DNA of 7,775 bases, taken from the NCBI GenBank assembly GCA_018898235.1, contig JAHIJU010000328.1:1-7775 (forward strand). The letters run 5' to 3'. How positions within the stretch are numbered: position 1 is the first letter of the stretch; each line of letters starts with the position of its first letter. The stretch is from Actinomycetota bacterium (lineage in GTDB: Bacteria > Actinomycetota > Actinomycetes > Actinomycetales > Cellulomonadaceae). Positions 1 to 5,975 of this stretch are shown piece by piece. Below the pieces are notes generated by a model, which was not told the origin of the DNA, ran no database searches, and saw only the letters and a list, made by a program, of their open reading frames with translations. A program made the position numbers and the translations under genes.

Positions 1-1
1 G

Positions 2-1576
2 ACCTGGAGCCTGCGCCGACGGCTCGTGCTCACCGTGGTGGGGCTGCTCACCGTGGTCGCCGCGCTGATCGGCGTGGCCTCGACGCTGTCGTTGCACTCG
101 AACCTGGAGTCGCAGCTGGACCAGCGGGTCCGCGCCGCCAACGAACGGGCAGTGCGCGTCTTCGGCGACGGCGACGCGGGCGCGCCCGGCGCAGATCCGG
201 CGACTGCGCCACAGTTCAGCCCGACGCCGCCCGCGCTGCCGACCGCGAGCCCGACCGGTCCGGCCTCGCTGAAGGGACCCGGCTCCGAGGTGGGCATGGT
301 CAGCGTCGTCGTGCACGGCGGGCTGACGCAGTCCGGCTACATCACCGACCAGGGGACCCAGCAGCGGCTCACAGCGGACCAGCAGGCGGTGCTGCTCGCC
401 CTGCCGCCGGACCGCAGCATCCACACCGTCGAGCTGCCCGGCATCGGCAGCTACCGGGCGTCGGCGACCACCGCCGCCGACGACTCGACCGTGATCAGTG
501 GGCTGCCGGACTCCGCGCTGCAGGCCACCGTCGAGGCGTTCGTGCTGCGTGAGGTGCTCGTCGCCTTCGCCGGCGTCCTGATCGCCGCGTTCGGCGCCTC
601 GTGGCTGGTGGGCCGCGAGCTCCGGCCGCTGGTCCGGGTCGCCGCGACGGCCACCCGGGTCGCCGAGCAGCCGTTGTCCAAGGGTGAGGTGGTCATCACC
701 GACCGCGTCGAGGAGCGGGACACCGACCCGCGCACCGAGGTCGGTCAGGTGGGTTCGGCGGTCAACCGGATGCTCGGCCACGTCGAGGCGGCGTTGGCCG
801 ACCGACACTCGTCCGAGGAGCAGGTGCGGCAGTTCGTCGCCGACGCCAGCCACGAGCTGCGCACCCCGCTCGCCTCGATCCGCGGGTACACCGAGCTGGT
901 GCGGCGTTCACCCGACGAGCTGCCCCCCGAGGCGCGTCACGCCCTCGACCGGGTCGAGTCGGAGACGGTCCGCATGACGACCCTGGTCTCGGACATGCTG
1001 CTGCTCGCCAGGCTCGACGCCGGACGTCCGCTCGCGGTCGAGCCGGTGGACCTCGTCGGGCTCGCGATCGACGCGGTCGCCGATGCCCATGCCGCCGGCC
1101 CGGACCACGACTGGCGCCTCGACCTGCCCGGCTCCGGCCCGGACGCCCCGGCCGAGGGCTCGGTCCCGGCCGAGGACCTGCTGCTCGGCACCGAGGAGCT
1201 GCCCGAGGACATCGAGCCGGTCGAGGTCCTCGGGGACGGCGACCGGCTCCGTCAGGTGCTGGCCAACCTGCTGTCCAACGCCCGCCTGCACACCCCGGCC
1301 GGCACGGCGGTCACCGTCACGGTGCGCCGCGCGGGCGCCGGCGCCGTGCTCGAGGTGCACGACGACGGCCCCGGGATCGACGAACAGCTGCGCAGCCGGT
1401 TGTTCCAGCGCTTCACGCGCGGTGACGCCTCGCGCAACCGTGCGGCGGGCTCGACGTCGACCGGACTGGGCATGGCCATCGTGCACGCCGTCGTGACGGC
1501 CCACCACGGCACCATCGAGGTCGACAGCATCCCGGGCTCGACGACGTTCACGGTCCGGCTGCCCGCCACCGCCTGA
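2..1576 (+). CDS. Sensor histidine kinase of a two-component system (5' partial)
   Basis: Membrane sensor kinase that autophosphorylates on His and passes the phosphate to a response regulator. The frame is open from position 2 and reads TWSLRRRL before the GTG at 26. That is a typical basic cytoplasmic N-terminus, so the true start lies upstream of the window. Counting from the GTG at 26 (516 residues): TM1 about 1-23; extracytoplasmic domain about 24-172 with a Pro/Ala-rich stretch at 51-81; TM2 about 174-196; HAMP about 197-260; dimerisation/phosphoacceptor helix with H-box ASHELRTPLASIRGY and His276 (codon at 851); catalytic ATPase domain with N-box NLLSNA (Asn414, Asn418), G1 box DDGPG (446-450) and G2 box GLG (480-482). 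A 30-residue acidic segment (369-398) interrupts the region before the N-box. The domain order resembles mycobacterial TrcS/TcrY-like OmpR-partner kinases. A cognate regulator gene probably lies just upstream. The ligand is unknown. Confidence 0.95.
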   Translation, partial: TWSLRRRLVLTVVGLLTVVAALIGVASTLSLHSNLESQLDQRVRAANERAVRVFGDGDAGAPGADPATAPQFSPTPPALPTASPTGPASLKGPGSEVGMVSVVVHGGLTQSGYITDQGTQQRLTADQQAVLLALPPDRSIHTVELPGIGSYRASATTAADDSTVISGLPDSALQATVEAFVLREVLVAFAGVLIAAFGASWLVGRELRPLVRVAATATRVAEQPLSKGEVVITDRVEERDTDPRTEVGQVGSAVNRMLGHVEAALADRHSSEEQVRQFVADASHELRTPLASIRGYTELVRRSPDELPPEARHALDRVESETVRMTTLVSDMLLLARLDAGRPLAVEPVDLVGLAIDAVADAHAAGPDHDWRLDLPGSGPDAPAEGSVPAEDLLLGTEELPEDIEPVEVLGDGDRLRQVLANLLSNARLHTPAGTAVTVTVRRAGAGAVLEVHDDGPGIDEQLRSRLFQRFTRGDASRNRAAGSTSTGLGMAIVHAVVTAHHGTIEVDSIPGSTTFTVRLPATA

Positions 1577-1585
1577 CGACCCGGG

Positions 1586-1640
1586 CGCAGCCCCGGCGCA
1601 CCACCGTCACAGGGGGAGCACAGCCGGGGCACACCCCGGT
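1586..1640 (+). promoter_or_regulatory. Array of 11-bp direct repeats, candidate response-regulator binding site
   Basis: Five copies of a CRCA(G/C) core start at 1586 (CGCAG), 1597 (CGCAC), 1608 (CACAG), 1619 (CACAG) and 1630 (CACAC), each exactly 11 bp after the last. The 6 bp between cores are G/C-rich and variable. Eleven-bp direct repeats are the usual spacing for OmpR/PhoB-family response regulators binding head to tail on one face of the helix. The array lies between a sensor kinase gene and the glycosyltransferase gene that starts at 1669, so regulation of that operon by the adjacent two-component system is a reasonable inference. I see no clear TANNNT -10 element between 1577 and 1668, so a promoter here would have to be activator-dependent or atypical. 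The last two units also contain the inverted repeat CCGGGG-CACA-CCCCGG (1624-1639), an alternative explanation for part of the pattern. Confidence 0.5.
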
Positions 1641-1654
1641 GCGAAGTCAGTGCC

Positions 1655-1660
1655 AGAGGG
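1655..1660 (+). promoter_or_regulatory. Ribosome binding site that decides the GT2/GtrA start
   Basis: AGAGGG ends 8 nt before the ATG at 1669. An in-frame GTG at 1639 would add ten residues (reading MRSQCQRVGA), but those residues do not resemble the family N-terminus and would run into the 11-bp repeat array. The ATG at 1669 is therefore preferred. Confidence 0.6.
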
Positions 1661-1668
1661 TCGGGGCC

Positions 1669-2940
1669 ATGCAGACCTCGGCACCCCCGCCCGTCCTCGA
1701 CCTCGTCGTCCCCGTCCACAACGAGGAGCACGACCTCGAACGCACCGTCCGCACCGCGCGGACCTTCCTCGACACGTTCCCCTACCGCGCACGGCTGACG
1801 GTCGCGGACAACGCCTCGACCGATGCGACCCTGACGATCGCCCGGCGGCTGGCCGCCGAGCTGCCCGAGACGCGGGTCCTGCACCTGGACGCCAAGGGCC
1901 GGGGGCGCGCGCTGCACACCGCCTGGCTCGGCTCCGATGCCCCGGTGCTCGCCTACATGGACGTCGACATGTCGACCGACCTGGCGGCGCTCGCCCCGCT
2001 GGTCGCACCGCTGGTCTCGGGTCACTCCCAGCTCGCGATCGGGACGCGGCTCGTCAGGGCCTCCCGGACCGTGCGCGGGCCCAAACGGGAGCTCATCTCG
2101 CGCTGCTACAACCTGGTGCTGCGCGGCGCCCTCGCGGTCCGGTTCTCCGATGCGCAGTGCGGGTTCAAGGCGATCCGGGCCGATGCCGCGCACGAGCTTC
2201 TGCCGCTGGTCGCCGACACCGGCTGGTTCTTCGACACCGAGCTGCTGGTGCTGGCAGAGCGTGCGGGCCTGCGCATCCACGAGGTCCCCGTGGACTGGGT
2301 CGACGACCCCGACTCGCGGGTGGACATCGTGGCCACCGCCACGGCCGACCTGCTGGGCATAGCCCGGCTGCTGCGTGACCTCGGCGCCGGGCGGATCCCG
2401 CTCGACGAGGTGCGCGCGCACCTCCAGCTGGATCGCACCGTGACCGCGACCGGCCGCGACGGACGGCTGCTCGGGCAGCTGCTGCGGTTCGCCGTCATCG
2501 GCGCGATCTCGACCGCGGCCTACGCCCTGCTGTACGTGGTCCTCGCCGGGCCGTGGGGCGCCCAGGCCGCGAACGTCGCAGCCCTGGCCGTCACCGCGGT
2601 CGCGAACACCGCCGCCAACCGGGCGTTCACCTTCGGGATCCGCGGGCGCGGCAGAGCCCTCGTCCACCAGAGCCAGGGGTTGGCGGTGTTCGGCCTCGCC
2701 TGGGCGCTCACGGCCGGTGCGCTCGGGGTGCTGCACCTGATGGCGCCCGCCGCCCCGCGGCCCGTCGAGCTCGCCGTGCTGGTGGTGGCCAACCTGGGCG
2801 CCACCGTCCTGCGCTTCCTGCTGCTGCGCGGCTGGGTCTTCCGCCCCCGCACCCGGCCGATCTCCTCCGTCTCCCCCGCCACCCGTCCCGGCACGGCCGC
2901 GACGGGCACCCTCCCGACCGAAGGGGTCCGTCACCCATGA
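1669..2940 (+). CDS. Bifunctional GT2 glycosyltransferase / GtrA-like membrane protein
   Basis: Predicted polyprenyl-phosphate sugar synthase (DPM1/GtrB/YkcC type) that moves a sugar from a nucleotide donor to a lipid phosphate at the inner membrane face. It is fused to a GtrA-like domain, a family implicated in flipping such lipid-linked sugars. The 423-residue protein has the GT-A fold at about 9-235: LDLVVPVHNEE at the N-terminus, VADNAS with Asp47, the DXD-type metal motif MDVD (Asp98, Asp100), GTR at 125-127, and the DAQCGFKA and FFDTELL motifs expected in this family. The GtrA-like domain at about 268-393 has four hydrophobic segments (about 270-292, 297-316, 335-356, 367-386) and ends in the family-like RGWVFR. 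A Pro/Thr-rich tail follows. Its stop overlaps the next start (ATGA), which suggests translational coupling and joint function. The sugar and lipid cannot be read from sequence. Confidence 0.93.
   Translation: MQTSAPPPVLDLVVPVHNEEHDLERTVRTARTFLDTFPYRARLTVADNASTDATLTIARRLAAELPETRVLHLDAKGRGRALHTAWLGSDAPVLAYMDVDMSTDLAALAPLVAPLVSGHSQLAIGTRLVRASRTVRGPKRELISRCYNLVLRGALAVRFSDAQCGFKAIRADAAHELLPLVADTGWFFDTELLVLAERAGLRIHEVPVDWVDDPDSRVDIVATATADLLGIARLLRDLGAGRIPLDEVRAHLQLDRTVTATGRDGRLLGQLLRFAVIGAISTAAYALLYVVLAGPWGAQAANVAALAVTAVANTAANRAFTFGIRGRGRALVHQSQGLAVFGLAWALTAGALGVLHLMAPAAPRPVELAVLVVANLGATVLRFLLLRGWVFRPRTRPISSVSPATRPGTAATGTLPTEGVRHP
2920..2926 (+). promoter_or_regulatory. Ribosome binding site of the GT39 gene inside the GT2/GtrA coding end
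   Basis: GAAGGGG lies within the last codons of the upstream gene, 10 nt before the ATG at 2937. It supports that start, and hence the 4-nt ATGA overlap, over the second in-frame ATG at 2949. Confidence 0.55.
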
Positions 2941-5045
2941 CCGCCACCATGCGTCCCATCGACCCGCCCACCGCGGGCCGCGGCGTCGGACGACCGGTCG
3001 ATCCGGTCCCTGCCGTGTCTGCCGGACCGGTCCGTGTCCGGCCCCGCTGGGAGGTCCCGGCGTTCGTCGCGCTGCTGGTCGTCACGGCCGCGCTCAACCT
3101 GTGGAACCTGTCGTCGTCCGGGTACGCCAACTCGTTCTACTCGGCGGCCGTCCAGGCCGGGTCCACGTCCTGGTCGGCGTTCGTGTGGGGTGCGTCCGAC
3201 GCGGGCGGGTCGATCACGGTCGACAAGCCGCCAGCCGCGCTGTGGGTGATGGCGCTGTCGGTGCGGGTCTTCGGGCTGTCGAGCTGGTCGATCCTGGTGC
3301 CGCAGGCGCTCATGGGGGTCGGCACCGTCGCCCTGCTCTACCGCACGGTGCGCCGACGGTTCACCGCCGGTGCCGCGCTGCTGGCCGGCGCGGCACTCGC
3401 CCTGACCCCGGTCGCGGCGCTCATGTTCCGGTTCAACAACCCGGACGCGCTGCTGGTGCTGCTGCTCACGGCGTCGGTGTGGGCGACGATGCGGGCGATC
3501 GAAGGCCCGCGGACCACGCGGTGGATGGTGCTCGCGGGGGTGCTCATCGGCGTCGCGTTCCTCACCAAGCAGCTGCAGGCGTTCCTGGTGCTGCCCGGAC
3601 TGGCCGCGGCGTACCTGTGGGCCGGGCAGCTCGGACCGGCCAAGCGGATCCGCGACGGGCTGCTGGCCGTGGGCGCCATGGTGCTGGCCGGCGGCTGGTG
3701 GGTGGCACTCGTCGAGCTGTGGCCGAAGGACTCGCGGCCGTACATCGGCGGGTCGACGGACAACTCGTTCCTGGAGCTCACCTTCGGCTACAACGGCCTG
3801 GGCCGGATCACGGGTGACGAGACCGGATCGGTCGGCGGCGGCGCCGGGCCGGGCGCATGGGGCAGCACGGGAGTCACCCGGCTGTTCTCCCCGGAGATCG
3901 GCGGTCAGATCGCCTGGTTGATCCCGGCGGCGCTCGTGCTGGGCGCGGTGGCGTTCTGGCTGCTGCGTCGGGCGCCGCGCACGGATGCCTGGCGCGCCCA
4001 GATCGTGGTGTGGGGCACCTGGCTGGCGGTGACCGGGGTGGTGTTCTCCTTCATGGCCGGCATCTTCCACGCCTACTACACGGTGGCGCTCGCACCGGCC
4101 GTCGCGGCCCTGGTGGGGATCGGCGCGGCCGAGGTCTGGGCGCGGCGCGACCGGCTGTGGGCCCTGCTCGTCCTCGCCGTCGTCACGCTCGGCACTGCGG
4201 GCTGGTCGGTGGTGGTCCTGTCCTGGTCGTCCGACTTCCTGCCGTGGCTGCGGGTGGTGGTGCTGCTCGCCGGGCTGGCCGGTGCGGCCGCGATGCTGGC
4301 CGGGCACTGGTTCGGCCGACGGCTGATGCTGGCCGGTGCGGGGCTCGCCCTGGTCGCCGGGCTCGTCGGGCCGACGGCATACACGCTCGACACGATCAGC
4401 ACCGGTCACACCGGCTCGATCGTCACGGCGGGGCCGACGGTGCAGAGCTCGTCCCGCGGCGGGATGGGCGGCGGGGGCATGGGCGGCGGCCCGGGTGGCA
4501 AGGGTGGCCCCGGCGGCCCGGCCGGAACGCAGACCGGCACCCAGCGCGGCCCCAACGGGCAGGCAGGGCCCAACGGGCAGGCCGGGCCCGGCGGGCAGGC
4601 AGGCGCCCAGGGCGGCCCAGGCGCCCAGACCGGTGCCGCGGCCGACGGGACGTCCGGCGGCACCGTCGCCGGCGGCGGCCCCGTGGGCGGCCTGCTCGAC
4701 GGCACCACGGTGAGCACGCAGGTCCAGGCGCTGCTCGAGGCGGACGTCGACAGCTACACCTGGGTCGCGGCCACCATCGGCTCGCAGAACGCGGCGAGCT
4801 ACCAGCTGGCCACGCAGGCCTCGGTGATGCCGATCGGCGGCTTCAACGGCACCGACGCGTCCCCCACCCTGGAGCAGTTCGAGGCCTGGGTGTCGGAGGG
4901 CAGGATCCACTACTTCATCGCGAGCGACGGGATGTCCGGGTCGGCCGACGCCCGTGCGATCGCCGCCTGGGTGGAGCAGAGCTTCACGGCACGGACCGTC
5001 GACGGGACGACCCTGTACGACCTGTCGGGCGGCACGACCTCCTGA
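2937..5045 (+). CDS. GT39/ArnT-like membrane glycosyltransferase, YkcB type
   Basis: Integral membrane enzyme predicted to transfer a sugar from a polyprenyl-phosphate donor to an acceptor on the outer face of the membrane. The acceptor is unknown. The 702-residue protein has a Pro/Arg-rich cytoplasmic N-terminus (1-38) and roughly a dozen hydrophobic segments between 39 and 482. Family motifs are present: the first outer loop with NSFYSAAVQAG (65-75) and GGSITVDKPPAALW (Asp96, Lys97), then RFNNPD (165-170), FLTKQLQAF and FHAYYTVALAP (377-387). A Gly-rich linker (about 508-588) leads to a C-terminal domain (about 590-702) with YTWVAAT, MPIGGFNG and IHYFIASDG, resembling the extracytoplasmic tail of Bacillus YkcB-type proteins. 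It overlaps the GT2/GtrA gene by 4 nt. This parallels the ykcB/ykcC pairing and suggests that the GT2 protein supplies its donor. Substrate assignment is inference. Confidence 0.92.
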   Translation: MTATMRPIDPPTAGRGVGRPVDPVPAVSAGPVRVRPRWEVPAFVALLVVTAALNLWNLSSSGYANSFYSAAVQAGSTSWSAFVWGASDAGGSITVDKPPAALWVMALSVRVFGLSSWSILVPQALMGVGTVALLYRTVRRRFTAGAALLAGAALALTPVAALMFRFNNPDALLVLLLTASVWATMRAIEGPRTTRWMVLAGVLIGVAFLTKQLQAFLVLPGLAAAYLWAGQLGPAKRIRDGLLAVGAMVLAGGWWVALVELWPKDSRPYIGGSTDNSFLELTFGYNGLGRITGDETGSVGGGAGPGAWGSTGVTRLFSPEIGGQIAWLIPAALVLGAVAFWLLRRAPRTDAWRAQIVVWGTWLAVTGVVFSFMAGIFHAYYTVALAPAVAALVGIGAAEVWARRDRLWALLVLAVVTLGTAGWSVVVLSWSSDFLPWLRVVVLLAGLAGAAAMLAGHWFGRRLMLAGAGLALVAGLVGPTAYTLDTISTGHTGSIVTAGPTVQSSSRGGMGGGGMGGGPGGKGGPGGPAGTQTGTQRGPNGQAGPNGQAGPGGQAGAQGGPGAQTGAAADGTSGGTVAGGGPVGGLLDGTTVSTQVQALLEADVDSYTWVAATIGSQNAASYQLATQASVMPIGGFNGTDASPTLEQFEAWVSEGRIHYFIASDGMSGSADARAIAAWVEQSFTARTVDGTTLYDLSGGTTS
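4548..4601 (+). repeat. 18-bp in-frame tandem repeat coding GPNGQA
   Basis: Three units of 18 bp (4548-4565, 4566-4583, 4584-4601) encode GPNGQA, GPNGQA and GPGGQA. Two more degenerate Gly-X-Y hexads follow to about 4637. The repeat lies in the Gly-rich linker between the membrane part and the C-terminal domain of the GT39 protein. The number of units is likely to vary between strains through slippage or recombination. Confidence 0.85.
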
Positions 5046-5055
5046 GCACGGCCGT

Positions 5056-5090
5056 CGGCGGGCGTCAGGTCATCCGACCGGCGCCCGCCG
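5056..5090. terminator. Hairpin after the GT39 gene, likely terminator
   Basis: A perfect 9-bp inverted repeat, CGGCGGGCG (5056-5064) and CGCCCGCCG (5082-5090), encloses an inner 4-bp stem GGTC/GACC with loop ATCC (5068-5079). It starts 10 nt after the stop codon at 5045, between convergent genes. No U-run follows, as is common for actinobacterial terminators, so termination is inferred from position and stem strength. Confidence 0.55.
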
Positions 5091-5119
5091 CGGGGGCAAT
5101 CGCCGCGGCCGCCCGCCTG

Positions 5120-5140
5120 GGCCGACCGTGCGGTACGGCC
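5120..5140 (-). terminator. Hairpin directly after the minus-strand gene, likely terminator
   Basis: GGCCG+ACCG (5120-5128) pairs with CGGT (5131-5134) and CGGCC (5136-5140), leaving one unpaired A at 5135 and a very tight tip. It abuts the stop codon of the minus-strand gene (TCA at 5141-5143). There is no U-run. The stem could act in either orientation. Confidence 0.4.
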
Positions 5141-5866
5141 TCAGAGCGGGAACGCGGCGTACAGCCTGGCGATCTCGGCCACCGGTCCGGTGAGCTGCAG
5201 GAGCGCCGTCCCGTTGGTCCACGTCGCGGTCCCGGTGCCGTCCCCGTTGTCGACGATGAGGTAGGAGCCGGTGGCCTGCCCGCCGACCTCGACGGAGCCG
5301 GACCGCGGCAGCCCGTCCGTGCCCGCTGTGGCGGTCGACGATGCGGTGGCGGGCGACGATGCGGGCGACGTCGGTGCGGCGGCCGTGATGGCACCGAAGA
5401 CCGCGGTGGTCTCCTGCGGAGTCACCCACTGCCCGACCTGCAGGCCGAGCGTCGCACCCGAGCCGTCGGCGAACGTCTCGGCGTAGGCCTCCAGGGCGCC
5501 CTTGGCGACCCACGCGTCGTCGGCGGCGGACGAGGCGAGCGCGAACTGCAGCACGGTCGTGGGCAACGCGGCGGCGAACGTGCTGGTCGCGGTTCGTGCG
5601 ACCGGCTCGACCGTCGGCGTCGGCGAGGGGATCAGCACGGTCGACGAGGTTGCGGTCGGGGTCCCGCCCGCATGCAGCACCCCCCAGACGGCGCCCCCGA
5701 CCACGAGCACCAGGACGACGATGACGACCGCGAGGATCCAGCGTCGGCGGCGGCCGGACTCGGCAACCTCACCCGTCGGCACCGGTCCCGTCGTCGGCCC
5801 GACCCCCGGCGGACGACGGGCCGGGCGCGAACCTCTGGACGGGGTCGGTGGACCGGACTGCGACAT
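5141..5866 (-). CDS. Hypothetical single-pass membrane protein
   Basis: I do not recognise this gene. The 241-residue product has a Pro/Arg-rich cytoplasmic N-terminus (1-38) and a basic RRRR patch (39-42) followed by one strong transmembrane helix (about 43-65). A Thr/Pro/Ser-rich segment (about 68-95) comes next. The extracytoplasmic part (about 96-241) is split by an Ala/Ser/Thr-rich low-complexity stretch (about 162-184). In the DNA, that stretch carries an 11-bp direct repeat, CGACGATGCGG, at 5336 and 5354. There are no cysteines, so it is not a lipoprotein. The final section (SVEVGGQATGSYLIVDNGDG onward, then ATWTNGTALLQL) looks like a small beta-rich domain. The ATG at 5866 is well supported by GAGGAG 6 nt upstream. 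The basic patch before the helix suggests an N-in, C-out topology. The gene converges on the GT39 gene and diverges from radA. A real gene is likely; its function is unknown. Confidence 0.8.
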   Translation of the reverse strand: MSQSGPPTPSRGSRPARRPPGVGPTTGPVPTGEVAESGRRRRWILAVVIVVLVLVVGGAVWGVLHAGGTPTATSSTVLIPSPTPTVEPVARTATSTFAAALPTTVLQFALASSAADDAWVAKGALEAYAETFADGSGATLGLQVGQWVTPQETTAVFGAITAAAPTSPASSPATASSTATAGTDGLPRSGSVEVGGQATGSYLIVDNGDGTGTATWTNGTALLQLTGPVAEIARLYAAFPL

Positions 5867-5872
5867 GGCTGG

Positions 5873-5878
5873 CTCCTC
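5873..5878 (-). promoter_or_regulatory. Strong ribosome binding site of the minus-strand membrane protein
   Basis: Reading the minus strand, GAGGAG lies 6 nt before the ATG at 5866. It fixes the start and is good evidence that this frame is translated. Confidence 0.75.
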
Positions 5879-5893
5879 GATCAGGCTCCGGGC

Positions 5894-5899
5894 AGCCTA
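5894..5899 (-). promoter_or_regulatory. Candidate -10 element for the minus-strand gene
   Basis: TAGGCT on the minus strand fits the actinobacterial TANNNT -10 pattern and would give a leader of about 20 nt containing the ribosome binding site. I see no convincing -35 element. The site overlaps the palindrome at 5897-5910. Confidence 0.35.
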
Positions 5900-5910
5900 C
5901 CCAGGGGTAG
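5897..5910. promoter_or_regulatory. Palindrome CTACCC-AG-GGGTAG, candidate operator
   Basis: A perfect 6-bp inverted repeat with a 2-bp centre sits in the 109-bp divergent region. It overlaps the putative -10 of the minus-strand gene and lies about 36 bp upstream of the radA promoter motif. The geometry fits a dimeric repressor site, but I do not recognise the motif. In such GC-rich DNA a short palindrome can also arise by chance. Confidence 0.3.
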
Positions 5911-5945
5911 CCATGCGGCGGCCGGGACGGCGGGGCGTGGCGCCG

Positions 5946-5975
5946 ATGTGGGTGGCCGCGGCTAGCGTCCGGCCG
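5946..5975 (+). promoter_or_regulatory. radA promoter resembling the RecA-independent (PafBC-type) damage promoter
   Basis: ATGTGGGTG (5946-5954), then exactly 8 nt, then TAGCGT (5963-5968). The mycobacterial RecA-NDp/PafBC promoter consensus, as I recall it, is TTGTCRGTG-N8-TANNNT. The match is 7 of 9 in the upstream box, with the required spacing and a full TANNNT. The -10 ends 7 nt before the GTG at 5976, where transcription would begin, so the message would be leaderless. Confidence 0.55.

Noticed and set aside
1581..1596. CCGGG-CGCAGC-CCCGG hairpin just after the kinase stop as a terminator
   Set aside because: Only 5 bp, no U-run, and it coincides with the first 11-bp repeat unit. A terminator cannot be supported.
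1624..1639. CCGGGG-CACA-CCCCGG hairpin in the leader of the GT2/GtrA gene as an attenuator or terminator
   Set aside because: A 6-bp stem without a U-run, sitting inside two repeat units. It may be a by-product of the repeats, so it is kept only as an alternative explanation.
1639..1668. Upstream GTG start for the GT2/GtrA gene
   Set aside because: The added residues do not look like the family and begin within the repeat array. The ATG at 1669 has AGAGGG at good spacing.
1252..2934. 560-codon open frame on the minus strand
   Set aside because: It spans the end of the kinase gene and the whole GT2/GtrA gene in antisense. The translation is low-complexity Gly/Arg/Asp/Gln-rich with no domain, as expected from GC-rich codon shadowing.
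2931..4910. 659-codon open frame on the minus strand opposite the GT39 gene
   Set aside because: Arg/Gly/His/Gln-rich shadow translation without hydrophobic or motif structure. The plus-strand frame has clear membrane helices and family motifs.
3857..5965. 702-codon plus-strand frame overlapping the GT39 gene, the convergent gap and the minus-strand gene
   Set aside because: Arg/Gly-rich shadow crossing the terminator region; no recognisable domain and no ribosome binding site.
5502..5975. N-terminal extension of radA back to 5502
   Set aside because: It would run through the antisense of the membrane-protein gene and its promoter. RadA normally starts shortly before the zinc finger, as it does from the GTG at 5976.
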